A stretch of 64,000 nt of DNA, taken from assembly GCF_003030345.1 (NCBI RefSeq), contig NZ_CP028158.1, positions 4,774,001 through 4,838,000 on the forward strand. Reading direction: 5' to 3'. The notes under the pieces were generated by a model. It was not told the origin of the DNA and made no database searches. It worked only from the letters and a program-made list of their open reading frames with translations. A program made the position numbers and the translations under genes. This document shows positions 17,205-26,267 of this stretch, in pieces (the first letter of the stretch is position 1; the number at the start of each line of letters is the position of its first letter). Source of the DNA: Plantactinospora sp. BC1. Lineage in GTDB: Bacteria; Actinomycetota; Actinomycetes; Mycobacteriales; Micromonosporaceae.

Positions 17205-18245
17205 TCATCGTCCCGCCAGCCGGGCCACGATCGGTGCCGCGGCGTCCAGGTTGCCGCCGAGGTGCAGATAGCTGACGCCGTACCGGTCGCGGAGCGCGAG
17301 GAGCCTGTCGACGCACTCGTCCACGCTGCCGTGCAACACCGACGGGGAAGCGGCCAGCGTGGCCGGGTCGACCCCTCGGGCGTGACTGGACGAGGCCCGG
17401 TGCTCCACGCCCCGGTGCCGCACCCGTACGTCGAACATCCGGGTCTGGAACTCCAGGCCGGCCGGATCCCGCCCGGCGGCCGTCGCGGCGTCCCGGGCCC
17501 AGGCCACCTTCCGGGCGAAGCGCTCCGGACTCATCTCGGCGAGCGCGGCGAGCGGGTCGACGTCCGGGGCGAGTCGCGGGTTGATCCCGACGATGTCGGC
17601 GCAGCGGCCGGCGAGTTCGAGGATCCGCCGGCTGCCGCCGCCGACCAGCAGCGGCGGCCGGGGGCGCTGTGCCGGAGCCGGCAGCCCGAGCAGTCCGGTG
17701 ATCCGGTAGTGCCGGCCGGTGAAGTCGACCGGCTCGTCGCCGAAGAGCCGCAGCAGGATCTCGATCGACTCGGCGAGCCGCTCGACGCGTACCGCCGGGG
17801 GGTCGAACGGCAGTCCGGCCGCGTCGTGGTCGGCACGCAGCCAGCCGGCGCCGAGCCCGATCTCCACCCGGCCGCCGGAGAAGACGTCGAGGTTGGCCAG
17901 TGCCTTGTGCAGGAGTACCGGATGCCGGAAGTCGTTGCAGAAGACCATGCCCAGCACCCGGAGCCGGCTGGTGGCCTCGGCGGCCACCGTCATCGCCACC
18001 AGCGGGTCCATCGCCCAGCCGCCGGTGAGGTGGTCGGAGACCGAGACCGAGTCGAAACCGAGGTCCTCGATCCGGCGGATCTCGTCGCGCCACCGCCCCG
18101 CCGGCCGGTCCAGCCCGGGCATCGCGGCGGTGAACCGGAAGGGGCGTACCCCGACGGGGCCGGGACCCGGTGCGGCGGACGACCCGGTACGCGGGGTCGG
18201 CGGCGCCGGGGCGGCGGTGGGCGCGGGGGACTGCGCGGGCGGCAT
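17205..18245 (-). CDS. LLM-class F420-dependent oxidoreductase
   Basis: 346 residues of the luciferase-like monooxygenase (LLM) family, F420-type TIGR-class. After a low-complexity Pro/Ala N-terminus of about 35 residues the TIM barrel begins RFTAAMPGLDRPAGRWRDEI. It includes LGFDSVSVSDHL, VLGMVFCNDFRHPVLLHKALA, the signature LDVFSGGRVEIGLGAGW, and VLHGSVDECVDRLLALRDRYG near the C-terminus. It should reduce or oxidise a small substrate using coenzyme F420, the usual cofactor for this group in actinobacteria. It stands alone and divergent from the putative oxygenase at 18447. The Pro-rich N-terminus may be over-extended; no better start with a ribosome site was seen. Confidence 0.87.
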   Translation of the reverse strand: MPPAQSPAPTAAPAPPTPRTGSSAAPGPGPVGVRPFRFTAAMPGLDRPAGRWRDEIRRIEDLGFDSVSVSDHLTGGWAMDPLVAMTVAAEATSRLRVLGMVFCNDFRHPVLLHKALANLDVFSGGRVEIGLGAGWLRADHDAAGLPFDPPAVRVERLAESIEILLRLFGDEPVDFTGRHYRITGLLGLPAPAQRPRPPLLVGGGSRRILELAGRCADIVGINPRLAPDVDPLAALAEMSPERFARKVAWARDAATAAGRDPAGLEFQTRMFDVRVRHRGVEHRASSSHARGVDPATLAASPSVLHGSVDECVDRLLALRDRYGVSYLHLGGNLDAAAPIVARLAGR

Positions 18246-18446
18246 CGCCCGACTCTATTGGTCCCGGGGCGCCGCACCCGGCGTTCCCGGCCGGTCACCG
18301 GGGCGAAGTCGGATTGTCGACACGGGCCCCGGCCCGACCGGACGGCGCATTCCGGGCGGCCGGCCGGCGGCCTACCGTGACCGCTGCGCAGACCCAGCGT
18401 GACCCGCTGGGCTCAGACCTACCGGGAGCTACCGCAGGAGGCCGCA

Positions 18447-19328
18447 GTGACGGTGCTGCACTTCGACTCGCCGATGTCCGACGACGAGCGTCGGGCACGG
18501 CTCTTCGCCGGGGACCTGTTCGTCTACTCGCCGACGCCGCACTCGATGGCGCTGGTCGCCTTCGCCCGGCAGATGACCGAGACCGCGTTCGCGCCGTACT
18601 TCCCGCCGGAGGCCCAGCACCACCTGGCCGGCCCGGACTACGTCTCGGTGCTGGCCGAGCTGAAGCCCAGCTTCATCAACCACCCGCGCAGCGCCGAACT
18701 CGTCCGGGGGCTCCTGGCCGACCTCGGCGCCGACCCGGTGCAGACCTACTTCGACGTACCCCGGCTGCGCTCGATGACCAGCGAATACCTCAACGCCGGG
18801 CTGACGCTCCAGTTCGAGTCGCACCGGGACACCTGGTTCTCCGCACCGATGTCCCAGCTCAACTTCTGGATCCCGGTGTACGAGGTGACCGAGGCGAACG
18901 TGATGGCCTTCCACCCGAGGTACTTCGACACCGGGGTGCGGAACAGCTCCCGGGACTACAACTACGCGCAGTGGGTGGCGCACGGCCGGACCGCCGCCGC
19001 CGCGCAGGTGCACGCCGAGACCCGCAGGCAGCCCGGGCTGGAGCAGGAGCTGGAGCGGGAGCCCGACCTGCGGGTGCTCACGCCGCCCGGCGGGGTCCTG
19101 GTCTTCTCCGGTGCCCAATTGCACACCACCGTGCCGAACACGTCGGGCCGGACCCGGTTCTCCATCGACTTCCGCGCGGTCAACCTGCACGACGTACGGG
19201 CCCGGGCCGGTGCCCGCAACGTCGACTCGGAGTGCACCGGCACCACCCTCGGCGACTTCCGCCGGGCCACCGACCTGGCGCCGCTGCCGGCCGAGCTGGT
19301 CGAGGCGTACGACACCGTGCCGGCCTGA
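18447..19328 (+). CDS. Putative Fe(II)/2-oxoglutarate-type oxygenase
   Basis: 293 residues. GTG 18447 is chosen over an upstream GTG (18399) because AGGAGG lies seven bases ahead of it. No whole-length family is recognised with certainty, but the double-stranded beta-helix iron site can be read: ESHRDTWF gives His126-x-Asp128, LHTTVPNTSG gives His226, and TRFSIDFR supplies an Arg about 10 residues later for 2-oxoglutarate. NFWIPVYEVTEANVMAFHPRYF between them fits the phytanoyl-CoA dioxygenase/cupin-like pattern. It is convergent with the methylmalonyl-CoA epimerase gene, with only 12 bp between the stops. The substrate is unknown. Confidence 0.65.
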   Translation: MTVLHFDSPMSDDERRARLFAGDLFVYSPTPHSMALVAFARQMTETAFAPYFPPEAQHHLAGPDYVSVLAELKPSFINHPRSAELVRGLLADLGADPVQTYFDVPRLRSMTSEYLNAGLTLQFESHRDTWFSAPMSQLNFWIPVYEVTEANVMAFHPRYFDTGVRNSSRDYNYAQWVAHGRTAAAAQVHAETRRQPGLEQELEREPDLRVLTPPGGVLVFSGAQLHTTVPNTSGRTRFSIDFRAVNLHDVRARAGARNVDSECTGTTLGDFRRATDLAPLPAELVEAYDTVPA

Positions 19329-19340
19329 GCCGGAGCCGGG

Positions 19341-19811
19341 TCAGGAGGCGGCGGGTTCGACCAGTTCCACCAGTACGCCGCCGGCGTCCCGGGGGTGCAC
19401 GAAGTTGACCCGGGAGCCGGCGGTACCCCGCTTCGGCGTCTCGTAGAGCACCCGTACGCCCCGGTCGCGCAGCGCGGCGCAGGCGGCGTCGACGTCCGCG
19501 ACCCGGTACGCGACCTGCTGCACCCCCGGCCCGCTGCGGTCCAGGAACTTCGCGATGGTGGAGTCCGGGGTCAGCGGCGCGAGCAGTTGCACGCAGCCGC
19601 CGTCCGGTGTCGGGCCGACCTGGAGCATCGCCTCCCGGACGCCCTGTTCGGGGTTGGTTTCGGTGTGCACGCAGCGCATCCCGAAGACCCGCTGGTAGAA
19701 CTCGATCGTGGCGTCGAGGTCGGCCACCGCCACCCCGACGTGATCGATGCCGAGCAGGCCGATGCCTGTGAGATAGTCGGCAGCCGGGCTGTCCGGGTTG
19801 TCGTCGTCCAC
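19341..19811 (-). CDS. mce: Methylmalonyl-CoA epimerase
   Basis: 156 residues of the glyoxalase/VOC fold. The first strand LLGIDHVGVAVADLDATIEFY carries the metal-binding His. CVHTETNPEQGVREAMLQVG, VQLLAPLTPDSTIAKFLDRSGPGVQQVAYRV and VNFVHPRDAGGVLVELVE match methylmalonyl-CoA epimerases, with His and Glu ligands in the last three segments. It converts (2S)- to (2R)-methylmalonyl-CoA for propionate, odd-chain and branched-chain catabolism. It is divergent from the thiolase gene across a 65-bp region and near meaB and icmA. The corresponding methylmalonyl-CoA mutase genes are not in this window. Confidence 0.9.
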   Translation of the reverse strand: MDDDNPDSPAADYLTGIGLLGIDHVGVAVADLDATIEFYQRVFGMRCVHTETNPEQGVREAMLQVGPTPDGGCVQLLAPLTPDSTIAKFLDRSGPGVQQVAYRVADVDAACAALRDRGVRVLYETPKRGTAGSRVNFVHPRDAGGVLVELVEPAAS

Positions 19812-19824
19812 CAGGATAGTCTGA

Positions 19825-19840
19825 CCTAACCGACGTTAAG
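19825..19840. promoter_or_regulatory. Candidate operator between mce and the thiolase gene
   Basis: The 65-bp divergent gap holds CCTAACCGACGTTAAG, with TAAC-CGAC-GTTA arms, next to a TAGTCT hexamer at 19818-19823 that could serve as a rightward -10. TAAC-N4-GTTA is typical of small dimeric repressors. The regulator is unknown. Confidence 0.35.
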
Positions 19841-19876
19841 GCGCTCCGCCAGGTCCCCCCGGAGGCGACAGTTCCC

Positions 19877-21076
19877 ATGGCATCCGTGATCGTGAACGGC
19901 GCCCGTACCCCGATGGGTCGGCTGCTCGGCAACCTCAAGGACTTTTCGGCGACTAAGCTCGGCGGCATCGCCATCCGGGCCGCCCTGGAACGCTCCGGCG
20001 TCGCCGCCGACCAGGTGCAGTACGTGATCATGGGGCAGGTGCTCCAGGCCGGTGCCGGACAGATCCCGGCCCGGCAGGCGGCGGTGGAGGCGGGCATCCC
20101 GATGTCCGTACCGGCGCTGACCATCAACAAGGTCTGCCTCTCCGGCCTGGACGCGATCGCCCTGGCCGACCAGCTCATCCGGGCCGGCGAGTTCGACATC
20201 GTGGTGGCCGGCGGCATGGAGTCGATGACCAACGCCCCGCACCTGCTGCTCGGCCAGCGGGCCGGCTACAAGTACGGCGACGTGACCGTGAAGGACCACA
20301 TGGCGCTGGACGGGCTCACCGACCCGTGGGACTGCTGCGCGATGGGCGAGTCCACCGAGCGGCACAACGCCCGGCACGCGATCAGCCGGGCCGAGCAGGA
20401 CGCCTTCGCCGCCGCCAGCCACCAGCGGGCCGCCGCCGCGCAGAAGAACGGCGCCTTCGCCGAGGAGATCGTCCCGGTGACGGTGCCGCAGCGTAAGGGC
20501 GACCCGCTGGTGATCAGCGAGGACGAGGGCGTACGCCCGGACACCACCGCCGAGTCGCTGGCCCGGCTCCGCCCGGCGTTCACCCCGGACGGGACGATCA
20601 CGGCCGGCAGTTCGTCGCCGATCTCGGACGGCGCCTGCGCGGTGGTGGTGATGAGCAAGGCGAAGGCGACCGAGCTGGGGTTGACCTGGCTGGCCGAGGT
20701 CGGTGCGCACGGCAACGTGGCCGGCCCGGACAACTCCCTGCACTCGCAGCCGGCCAACGCCATCGCGCACGCGCTGCGCAAGGCCGGGCTGACCGTCGGC
20801 GACCTCGACCTGATCGAGATCAACGAGGCGTTCGCGCAGGTGGGTGTCAAGTCCGCCCGGGACCTCGGCGTCTCCGACGAGATCGTCAACGTCAACGGCG
20901 GCGCGATCGCGCTGGGCCACCCGATCGGGATGTCCGGGGCCCGCCTGGTGCTCACCCTGGCTATGGAGCTGCGCCGCCGGGGCGGCGGCACGGGCGCGGC
21001 CGCGCTCTGCGGCGGCGGTGGCCAGGGTGACGCGCTGATCGTGCACGTGCCGGTACAGGCCGGCGGGCGGGAGTGA
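19877..21076 (+). CDS. Acetyl-CoA C-acetyltransferase (thiolase)
   Basis: 399 residues, standard thiolase II length. The nucleophile is Cys87 in [12 protein letters not shown]. The remaining catalytic motifs are [28 protein letters not shown] (His) and [12 protein letters not shown] (second Cys). The N-terminus [21 protein letters not shown] matches actinobacterial acetoacetyl-CoA thiolases. It condenses two acetyl-CoA or cleaves acetoacetyl-CoA. GGAGGCGAC precedes ATG 19877. The stop overlaps the meaB GTG (GTGA), so the two are co-translated. Confidence 0.93.
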   Translation: MASVIVNGARTPMGRLLGNLKDFSATKLGGIAIRAALERSGVAADQVQYVIMGQVLQAGAGQIPARQAAVEAGIPMSVPALTINKVCLSGLDAIALADQLIRAGEFDIVVAGGMESMTNAPHLLLGQRAGYKYGDVTVKDHMALDGLTDPWDCCAMGESTERHNARHAISRAEQDAFAAASHQRAAAAQKNGAFAEEIVPVTVPQRKGDPLVISEDEGVRPDTTAESLARLRPAFTPDGTITAGSSSPISDGACAVVVMSKAKATELGLTWLAEVGAHGNVAGPDNSLHSQPANAIAHALRKAGLTVGDLDLIEINEAFAQVGVKSARDLGVSDEIVNVNGGAIALGHPIGMSGARLVLTLAMELRRRGGGTGAAALCGGGGQGDALIVHVPVQAGGRE

Positions 21077-22152
21077 CGGCGGAGTCCGCCGCGGACCGCC
21101 CCGAGCCCAACCCGGCCGGGTCGGCGCGGCCCGAGTCGGAGCCGGCCGGGTCGGTGCGGCCAGAGTCGCAGCCGGCCGGGTCGGTGCGGCGCAGCCGGGA
21201 CGTGCCGATGCTGGTCGACCGGGCCCGGCAGGGCGATCCCCGGGCGGTGGCCCGGCTGATCACCCTGGTCGAGTCCGGCGACGAACTGCTGCCGCGGGTC
21301 GCGGCGGCGCTCGCCCCGCACACCGGGCGGGCCCAGGTGATCGGGCTGACCGGTTCGCCCGGGGTGGGGAAGTCGACCACCACCAACGAACTCGTCCGGG
21401 CGCTGCGGGCCCGGGACCACCGGGTCGGTGTGCTCGCGGTGGACCCGTCCAGCCCGTTCACCGGCGGGGCGATCCTCGGCGACCGGGTCCGGATGCAGGA
21501 CCACGCCACCGATCCCGGGGTCTACATCCGCTCCATGTCCAGCCGGGGACACCTGGGCGGGCTGGCGGCGGCGACCCCGCAGGCGGTCCGGGTGCTGGAG
21601 GGGGCCGGCTGCGACGTCGTACTCGTGGAGACCGTCGGGGTCGGCCAGGCCGAGGTGGAGGTCGCCTCGCTGGCCGACACCACCCTGGTGCTGCTGGCGC
21701 CGGGGATGGGTGACGCGATCCAGGCGGTCAAGGCCGGCATCCTGGAGATCGCCGACGTCTTCGTGGTCAACAAGGCCGACCGGGACGGCGCCGACGCCAC
21801 CGTGCGGGACATCAACGGCATGATCGCGTTGGGCGAGCGCGGGCCGGGGGAGTGGCGGCCGCGCGTGGTGCGCACGGTCGCGGCCCGGGGCGAGGGGATC
21901 GACGACCTGGTCACGGCGGTGGAGAAGCACCGCGGCTGGCTGGTCGAGCACGGCGAGCTGCGCCGCCGCCGCGAGGCCCGGGCCGCCGCCGAGGTCGAGG
22001 CGATCGCGCTGGGCACCCTCCGGGACCGGATCGGTTCGCTCCGCGCGGGTACGTCGCTCGCGGCGCTCGCCGCCCGGGTGGCCGACGGTTCGCTCGACCC
22101 GTACGCGGCGGCCGGCGAGCTGCTCGACCAGCTCGGTCGGTCCGCCGGCTGA
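21073..22152 (+). CDS. meaB: Methylmalonyl-CoA mutase-associated GTPase MeaB
   Basis: 359 residues. The G3E-type P-loop GTPase has Walker [14 protein letters not shown] (residues 94-102), the switch region [18 protein letters not shown], the DxxG-like ETVGVGQAE box and NKAD for guanine specificity. These are the hallmarks of MeaB/ArgK proteins, which load and protect the adenosylcobalamin of acyl-CoA mutases. The N-terminal 40 residues are an extra low-complexity tail built of three 10-residue repeats (PAGSxRPESx). The gene overlaps the thiolase gene by four bases and ends 32 bp before the convergent DUF2000 gene. The client in this neighbourhood is probably the isobutyryl-CoA mutase at 23471. 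Confidence 0.93.
   Translation: MTAESAADRPEPNPAGSARPESEPAGSVRPESQPAGSVRRSRDVPMLVDRARQGDPRAVARLITLVESGDELLPRVAAALAPHTGRAQVIGLTGSPGVGKSTTTNELVRALRARDHRVGVLAVDPSSPFTGGAILGDRVRMQDHATDPGVYIRSMSSRGHLGGLAAATPQAVRVLEGAGCDVVLVETVGVGQAEVEVASLADTTLVLLAPGMGDAIQAVKAGILEIADVFVVNKADRDGADATVRDINGMIALGERGPGEWRPRVVRTVAARGEGIDDLVTAVEKHRGWLVEHGELRRRREARAAAEVEAIALGTLRDRIGSLRAGTSLAALAARVADGSLDPYAAAGELLDQLGRSAG
21112..21201 (+). repeat. Three tandem 30-bp repeats inside meaB
   Basis: In-frame 30-bp units encode [20 protein letters not shown] and [10 protein letters not shown]. The first two and the start of the third are nearly identical at DNA level (CCGGCCGGGTCGG core). They extend the disordered N-terminus of MeaB and could vary in copy number between strains. 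Confidence 0.85.
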
Positions 22153-22184
22153 GCGACACCGCGCTCAGGGGTGCCCGGACGGGC

Positions 22185-22637
22185 TCAGGGGTGCAGGACG
22201 GCGCCCTTGAGCACCCTGTCGACGGCGTTCCTCGGCCCGTGCACGGCCAGTCCGACCAGGTCGAGCCGGTCCCGCCCGACCGCCCGGACGGCGGCCCGGT
22301 TGTCCCGGTCGTTGCCGGTGCCGAAGAGCTGCTCGGTGAAGATGGCGACACGCATCCCGCGCGAGACGGCCCGGCGGTGTGCCGCGACGACGACGTCCCG
22401 GCCGCCGGTGAAGACCAGCACCGGCTGGCGGAACATCGGCAGGTAGCGGGTGTCGTCGGCATCGAGGTAGTCGGCGCCGAGCAGCTCCGGCTCGGCCCCG
22501 GCGACGCCGCTGGTCAGGAAGGCCGTGACGTTGAGCCGTTGCCAGGTCGCGAGGTCGTCCCGGAGCAGAATGGCGATCTTGGTGTCGAAGCGGACCCGGG
22601 CCGGCTCCGGTCCGGCCGTCGGGACGGCTGTGGTCAT
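22185..22637 (-). CDS. DUF2000 family protein
   Basis: 150 residues matching the DUF2000 family. It begins MTTAVPTAGPEPARVRFDTK. The recognisable segments are KIAILLRDDLATWQRLNVTAFLTSG, a middle YLDADDTRYLPMFRQPVLVF, and VAIFTEQLFGTGNDRDNRAAV. Family members are small alpha/beta proteins structurally like peptidyl-tRNA hydrolases, with no assigned function. ATG 22637 follows AGGGGGAATCTCG. It converges on meaB and diverges from the Asp23 gene, so it is transcribed on its own. A 12-bp sequence GCTCAGGGGTGC occurs at its 3' end and again 22 bp away. Confidence 0.82.
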   Translation of the reverse strand: MTTAVPTAGPEPARVRFDTKIAILLRDDLATWQRLNVTAFLTSGVAGAEPELLGADYLDADDTRYLPMFRQPVLVFTGGRDVVVAAHRRAVSRGMRVAIFTEQLFGTGNDRDNRAAVRAVGRDRLDLVGLAVHGPRNAVDRVLKGAVLHP

Positions 22638-22850
22638 CGAGATTCCCCCTCGGTCGGTCGTCGCTCGATCCTGTCCCCGGTCGGCACCGTGGGTCTTGTA
22701 CGTTCCTCGCACCCCGCCGCCGGCCGGCGCGGCCAGACTCGACGGAGCCGAGAATGTGTCAGTTCCGCCGCTGGTTCGCCCACGGCGGATAGGCTCCGTC
22801 AACGCCGACGGCGCCGTACAGGCCGTCGAGACCAGGGGAGAGAGACGAGA

Positions 22851-23285
22851 ATGACCGAGGTTCAGAACGATTCCGGCCAGGCCACGGAGACGGCACCGGC
22901 GGCAGCGCCCGCGGCGGCGCCGAGGGGCGGCACCGAGGTGTCCGAAGAGGTCATCGAGAAGATCGCCGGTACGGCGGCCCGCTCGGTGCCCGGCGTCGCC
23001 GATCTCGGTGGCGACGTCGCCCGGTTCTTCAACAGCGTGCTGGACAAGGTCGGCCTGGACGAGGTGGGTGACGCCGGGCGGGGCGTCTCGGCCGAGGTGA
23101 AGGGGACCAGCGCGACCATCCGGGTGGTACTGGTGATCGAGGCCGGTCACGTCGTACAGGAGGTGACCGAGGCGGTCCGGGCGAAGGTCATCGAGGCGGT
23201 CGAGAAGTACGGCCTGACGGTCGCCGAGGTGAACGTCAAGGTGGACGACATCGAGCTGAAGACTCCGCCGGCCGCCGGGGCCTGA
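22851..23285 (+). CDS. Asp23/Gls24 family envelope stress protein
   Basis: 144 residues. A 27-residue Ala/Pro-rich tail precedes the Asp23 domain: VSEEVIEKIAGTAARSVPGVADLGG, then GRGVSAEVKGTSATIRVVLVIEAGH, then EVTEAVRAKVIEAVEKYGLTVAEVNVKVDDIEL. These match the alkaline-shock (Amap/Asp23) family, peripheral proteins under the cell membrane linked to envelope stress. ATG 22851 has GGGGAGAGAG nearby. It stands alone, with its own hairpin terminator and a divergent DUF2000 gene upstream. Confidence 0.9.
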   Translation: MTEVQNDSGQATETAPAAAPAAAPRGGTEVSEEVIEKIAGTAARSVPGVADLGGDVARFFNSVLDKVGLDEVGDAGRGVSAEVKGTSATIRVVLVIEAGHVVQEVTEAVRAKVIEAVEKYGLTVAEVNVKVDDIELKTPPAAGA

Positions 23286-23314
23286 CCGCGTGCCGGCCCG
23301 GCCGCAATTGCCGT

Positions 23315-23372
23315 GATCAGGGATCTTCCGCCCGGAAGCCGTACCGCCCCGGTGTCGGAAGGTCCCTGGATC
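23315..23372 (+). terminator. Hairpin terminator of the Asp23 gene
   Basis: Left arm GATCAGGGATCTTCCG and right arm CGGAAGGTCCCTGGATC pair over about 15 bases, with an inner CTTCCGCCCGGAAG hairpin. It lies 30 bp after the stop. Downstream, GATCGCGGG occurs twice (23370 and 23392 area), which may belong to the icmA promoter. Confidence 0.6.
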
Positions 23373-23404
23373 GCGGGACACTCCCGCCTTGATCGCGGGC
23401 GACC

Positions 23405-23434
23405 TTAGCGATCGTTCAGGGACCCCTCTACACT
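23405..23434 (+). promoter_or_regulatory. Possible promoter of icmA
   Basis: TACACT (23429-23434) is a fair -10 hexamer, and TTAGCG (23405-23410) sits 18 bp upstream as a weak -35. The icmA start is 37 bp downstream of the -10, with AGGAGG in between. Judged by eye only. Confidence 0.3.
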
Positions 23435-23470
23435 CGGGCTCAGTCAAGGAGCGCGAGGAGGCCCCCTGCG

Positions 23471-25159
23471 ATGAACGCCGAGGAGATAGCCGCCGGCCGA
23501 GCCCGCTGGCAGGCCAGGTACGACGCGGCACGCAAGCGGGAGGCGGACTTCACCACCCTCTCCGGGATGCCCGTCGAACCGGTCTACGGCCCGCCCGAGG
23601 GGAGCGCGGATCCCCGGTTCGCCCGGATCGGCTGGCCGGGCGAATACCCGTACACCCGGGGGTTGTATCCGACCGGCTACCGGGGACGGACCTGGACCAT
23701 CCGGCAGTTCGCCGGCTTCGGCAACGCCCGGCAGACCAACGAGCGCTACCGGATGATCCTCGGCGCGGGCGGCGGTGGCCTCTCCGTCGCCTTCGACATG
23801 CCGACCCTGATGGGCCGGGACTCCGACGACCCGCAGGCGCTCGGCGAGGTCGGGCACTGCGGCGTCGCCGTCGACTCCGCCGCCGACATGGAGGTGCTCT
23901 TCGACGGCATCGACCTGGCCGCCGTCACCACCTCGATGACCATCTCCGGCCCGGCGGTGCCGGTCTTCTGCATGTACCTGGTCGCCGCCGAGCGGCAGGG
24001 CGCCGACATCTCCACACTGGACGGCACCCTCCAGACGGACATCTTCAAGGAGTACATCGCGCAGAAGGAGTGGCTCTTCGACCCCGAGCCGCACCTGCGG
24101 CTGATCGGCGACCTGATGGAGTACTGCGCCCGGGAGATCCCGCGCTACAAGCCGCTCTCGGTCTCCGGCTACCACATCCGGGAGGCGGGGTCGACCGCCG
24201 CGCAGGAGCTGGCGTACACCCTGGCGGACGGGTTCGGCTACGTCGAGCTGGGGCTGAGCCGGGGACTCGACGTCAACGTCTTCGCCCCCGGGCTGAGCTT
24301 CTTCTTCGACTCGCACCTCGACTTCTTCGAGGAGATCGCCAAGTTCCGGGCCGCCCGCCGGATCTGGGCCCGCTGGCTGCGCGAGGTGTACGGCGCCACC
24401 GACGAACGGGCACTCTGGCTGCGCTTCCACACCCAGACCGCCGGGGTCTCGCTGACCGCTCAGCAGCCGGTCAACAACGTGGTGCGGACCGCCGTCGAGG
24501 CGCTGGCGGCGGTGCTCGGCGGCACCAACTCGCTGCACACCAACGCGCTGGACGAGACCCTCGCGCTGCCCAGCGACTCGTCGGCGGAGATCGCGCTGCG
24601 TACCCAGCAGGTGCTGATGGAGGAGACCGGGGTGGTCAACGTGGCCGACCCGCTCGGCGGCTCCTGGTACGTCGAGGCGCTGACCGACCGGATCGAGGCG
24701 GAGGCGGAGGAGATCTTCGCCCGGATCCGGCAGCTCGGCGGCGACGGTCCGCACCCGATCGGGCCGATGACCTCCGGCATCCTGCGCGGCATCGAGGACG
24801 GCTGGTTCACCGGTCAGATCGCCGAGTCGGCCTTCACCTACCAGCAGGCGCTGGAGAAGGGCGAGAAGAAGATCGTCGGCGTGAACTGCCACACCGGCAC
24901 GGTCGCCAAGGAGCTGGAGATCCTGCGCGTCTCGCACGAGGTGGAGCTGGAGCAGCGCCGGGTGCTCGCCGACCGCAAGGCCGGCCGGGACGCGGCGGCG
25001 GTCACCGAGGCGCTGACCCGGATGGTCGAGGTCGCCCGGACCGGCGAGAACATGATCCCGCCGATGCTCGACGCCGTACGCGCCGAGGCCACCCTCGGGG
25101 AGATCTGCGACGCGCTGCGCGCCGAGTGGGGCGTCTACCGCGAGCCGGCCCGGTTCTGA
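23471..25159 (+). CDS. icmA: Isobutyryl-CoA mutase large subunit
   Basis: 562 residues: the TIM-barrel, substrate-binding half of an adenosylcobalamin-dependent acyl-CoA mutase, without the C-terminal B12 domain. The two residues that separate mutase classes are readable. Phe80 in [10 protein letters not shown] replaces the Tyr89 of methylmalonyl-CoA mutase, and Gln198 in EYIAQKEW replaces its Arg207. Phe80/Gln198 are exactly the isobutyryl-CoA mutase residues and numbering known from Streptomyces IcmA. It interconverts isobutyryl-CoA and n-butyryl-CoA, linking valine breakdown to butyryl- and ethylmalonyl-CoA supply. The small B12-binding partner IcmB must be encoded elsewhere, as in Streptomyces. 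AGGAGG lies 12 nt before ATG 23471. MeaB and the epimerase are close by. Confidence 0.92.
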   Translation: MNAEEIAAGRARWQARYDAARKREADFTTLSGMPVEPVYGPPEGSADPRFARIGWPGEYPYTRGLYPTGYRGRTWTIRQFAGFGNARQTNERYRMILGAGGGGLSVAFDMPTLMGRDSDDPQALGEVGHCGVAVDSAADMEVLFDGIDLAAVTTSMTISGPAVPVFCMYLVAAERQGADISTLDGTLQTDIFKEYIAQKEWLFDPEPHLRLIGDLMEYCAREIPRYKPLSVSGYHIREAGSTAAQELAYTLADGFGYVELGLSRGLDVNVFAPGLSFFFDSHLDFFEEIAKFRAARRIWARWLREVYGATDERALWLRFHTQTAGVSLTAQQPVNNVVRTAVEALAAVLGGTNSLHTNALDETLALPSDSSAEIALRTQQVLMEETGVVNVADPLGGSWYVEALTDRIEAEAEEIFARIRQLGGDGPHPIGPMTSGILRGIEDGWFTGQIAESAFTYQQALEKGEKKIVGVNCHTGTVAKELEILRVSHEVELEQRRVLADRKAGRDAAAVTEALTRMVEVARTGENMIPPMLDAVRAEATLGEICDALRAEWGVYREPARF

Positions 25160-25262
25160 CCGTCGCGTACACCCGGCCGGTCGGCCGATCGGCCGGGTTG
25201 GCATCTGTCGGGCAGCGGCGCTTGGGCAGGGTTCCCGGCGCCGCGTGCGAGACTAGGGAACC

Positions 25263-26201
25263 ATGAGCGACCCACGGATCACCTCGTCGATCTTCACCCG
25301 CGGCGCGGTCGACCTCGGCGCACTGCGCGCCGCACAGACACCCGCGAAGCCGGCGGCGGCAGCGACCCCGCCGGGCGGCCCCGGCACCCCCAGCGCGACA
25401 CCGCCGAGCACACCTCCCGGGGGCGGGGGCGGAGTCGCGGTGATCGACGTCACCGAAGCCACGTTCCAGTCCGAGGTGCTGGAGCGCTCCCTCACCACGC
25501 CAGTGGTGATCGACTTCTGGGCCGAGTGGTGCGAGCCCTGCAAGCAGCTCTCCCCGGTGCTGGAACGGCTCGCCGCCGAGGGCGCCGGTGCGTGGGTACT
25601 GGCCAAGGTCGACGTCGACGCCAACCCGCGGCTCGCGCAGATGTTCCGGGTGCAGAGCATCCCGATGGTCTACGCGGTGGTGGGCGGCCAGCCGGTCGAC
25701 GCCTTCGCCGGAGTGGTGCCCGAGGCGCAGTTGCGACAGTGGATCGGCGCCGTGCTGAAGGCCGGCGGGGTCTCGGTGGAGGCACCGGAGGACCCCCGGC
25801 TCGGCGAGGCCGACGAGGCGCTGATCAGCGGTGACCTGGACGCGGCCGAGCGGGCGTACAAGAAGATCCTCTCGGACGCGCCGTCGGACGCGGCGGCCGA
25901 GGCCGGCCTGGCGCACGTCGCGCTGGCCCGCCGGGTGAGCGGTGCGGACCCGGCGGCGGCGCTGGCCGCGGCCGAGGCGGGCCCCGACGACGTACCCGCG
26001 CAGTTGCTCGCCGCCGACATCGAGGTGCTCAGCGGTCAGGCCGAGCAGGCGTACGCCCGGCTGGTCGACCTGGTCCGTCGGACGGCCGGCGATGACCGGG
26101 AGGCCGCCCGACAGCACCTGGTGTCCCTGTTCACCATCGCCGGTCCGGACGATCCTGCGGTGGCCAACGCGCGGAGGGCGCTCTCGCGTGCACTCTTCTA
26201 G
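25263..26201 (+). CDS. Thioredoxin-TPR protein (CnoX/YbbN-like)
   Basis: 312 residues. A disordered Pro/Gly/Thr N-terminus (residues 25-57) precedes a thioredoxin domain with the CxxC site WCEPCK (Cys90, Cys93) and the cis-Pro loop [10 protein letters not shown]. Residues 180-312 are tetratricopeptide-like helices ([21 protein letters not shown], then [27 protein letters not shown]). E. coli CnoX (YbbN) has this build and works as a redox-regulated holdase that passes clients to DnaK and GroEL. The middle EP dipeptide is intermediate between redox-active CGPC and the inactive SQHC of E. coli CnoX, so thiol redox activity is possible. It stands alone after icmA. Confidence 0.88.
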   Translation: MSDPRITSSIFTRGAVDLGALRAAQTPAKPAAAATPPGGPGTPSATPPSTPPGGGGGVAVIDVTEATFQSEVLERSLTTPVVIDFWAEWCEPCKQLSPVLERLAAEGAGAWVLAKVDVDANPRLAQMFRVQSIPMVYAVVGGQPVDAFAGVVPEAQLRQWIGAVLKAGGVSVEAPEDPRLGEADEALISGDLDAAERAYKKILSDAPSDAAAEAGLAHVALARRVSGADPAAALAAAEAGPDDVPAQLLAADIEVLSGQAEQAYARLVDLVRRTAGDDREAARQHLVSLFTIAGPDDPAVANARRALSRALF

Positions 26202-26267
26202 ACAATAGGCAGCTACGAGCAGCGCGCGTGCCGGCCTGGCAGCCGCGATACCGGACGGGAGCACAGT

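Noticed and set aside
23471-25159. Annotation as methylmalonyl-CoA mutase
   Set aside because: Tyr89 and Arg207 of that enzyme are replaced by Phe80 and Gln198, and the B12 domain is absent.
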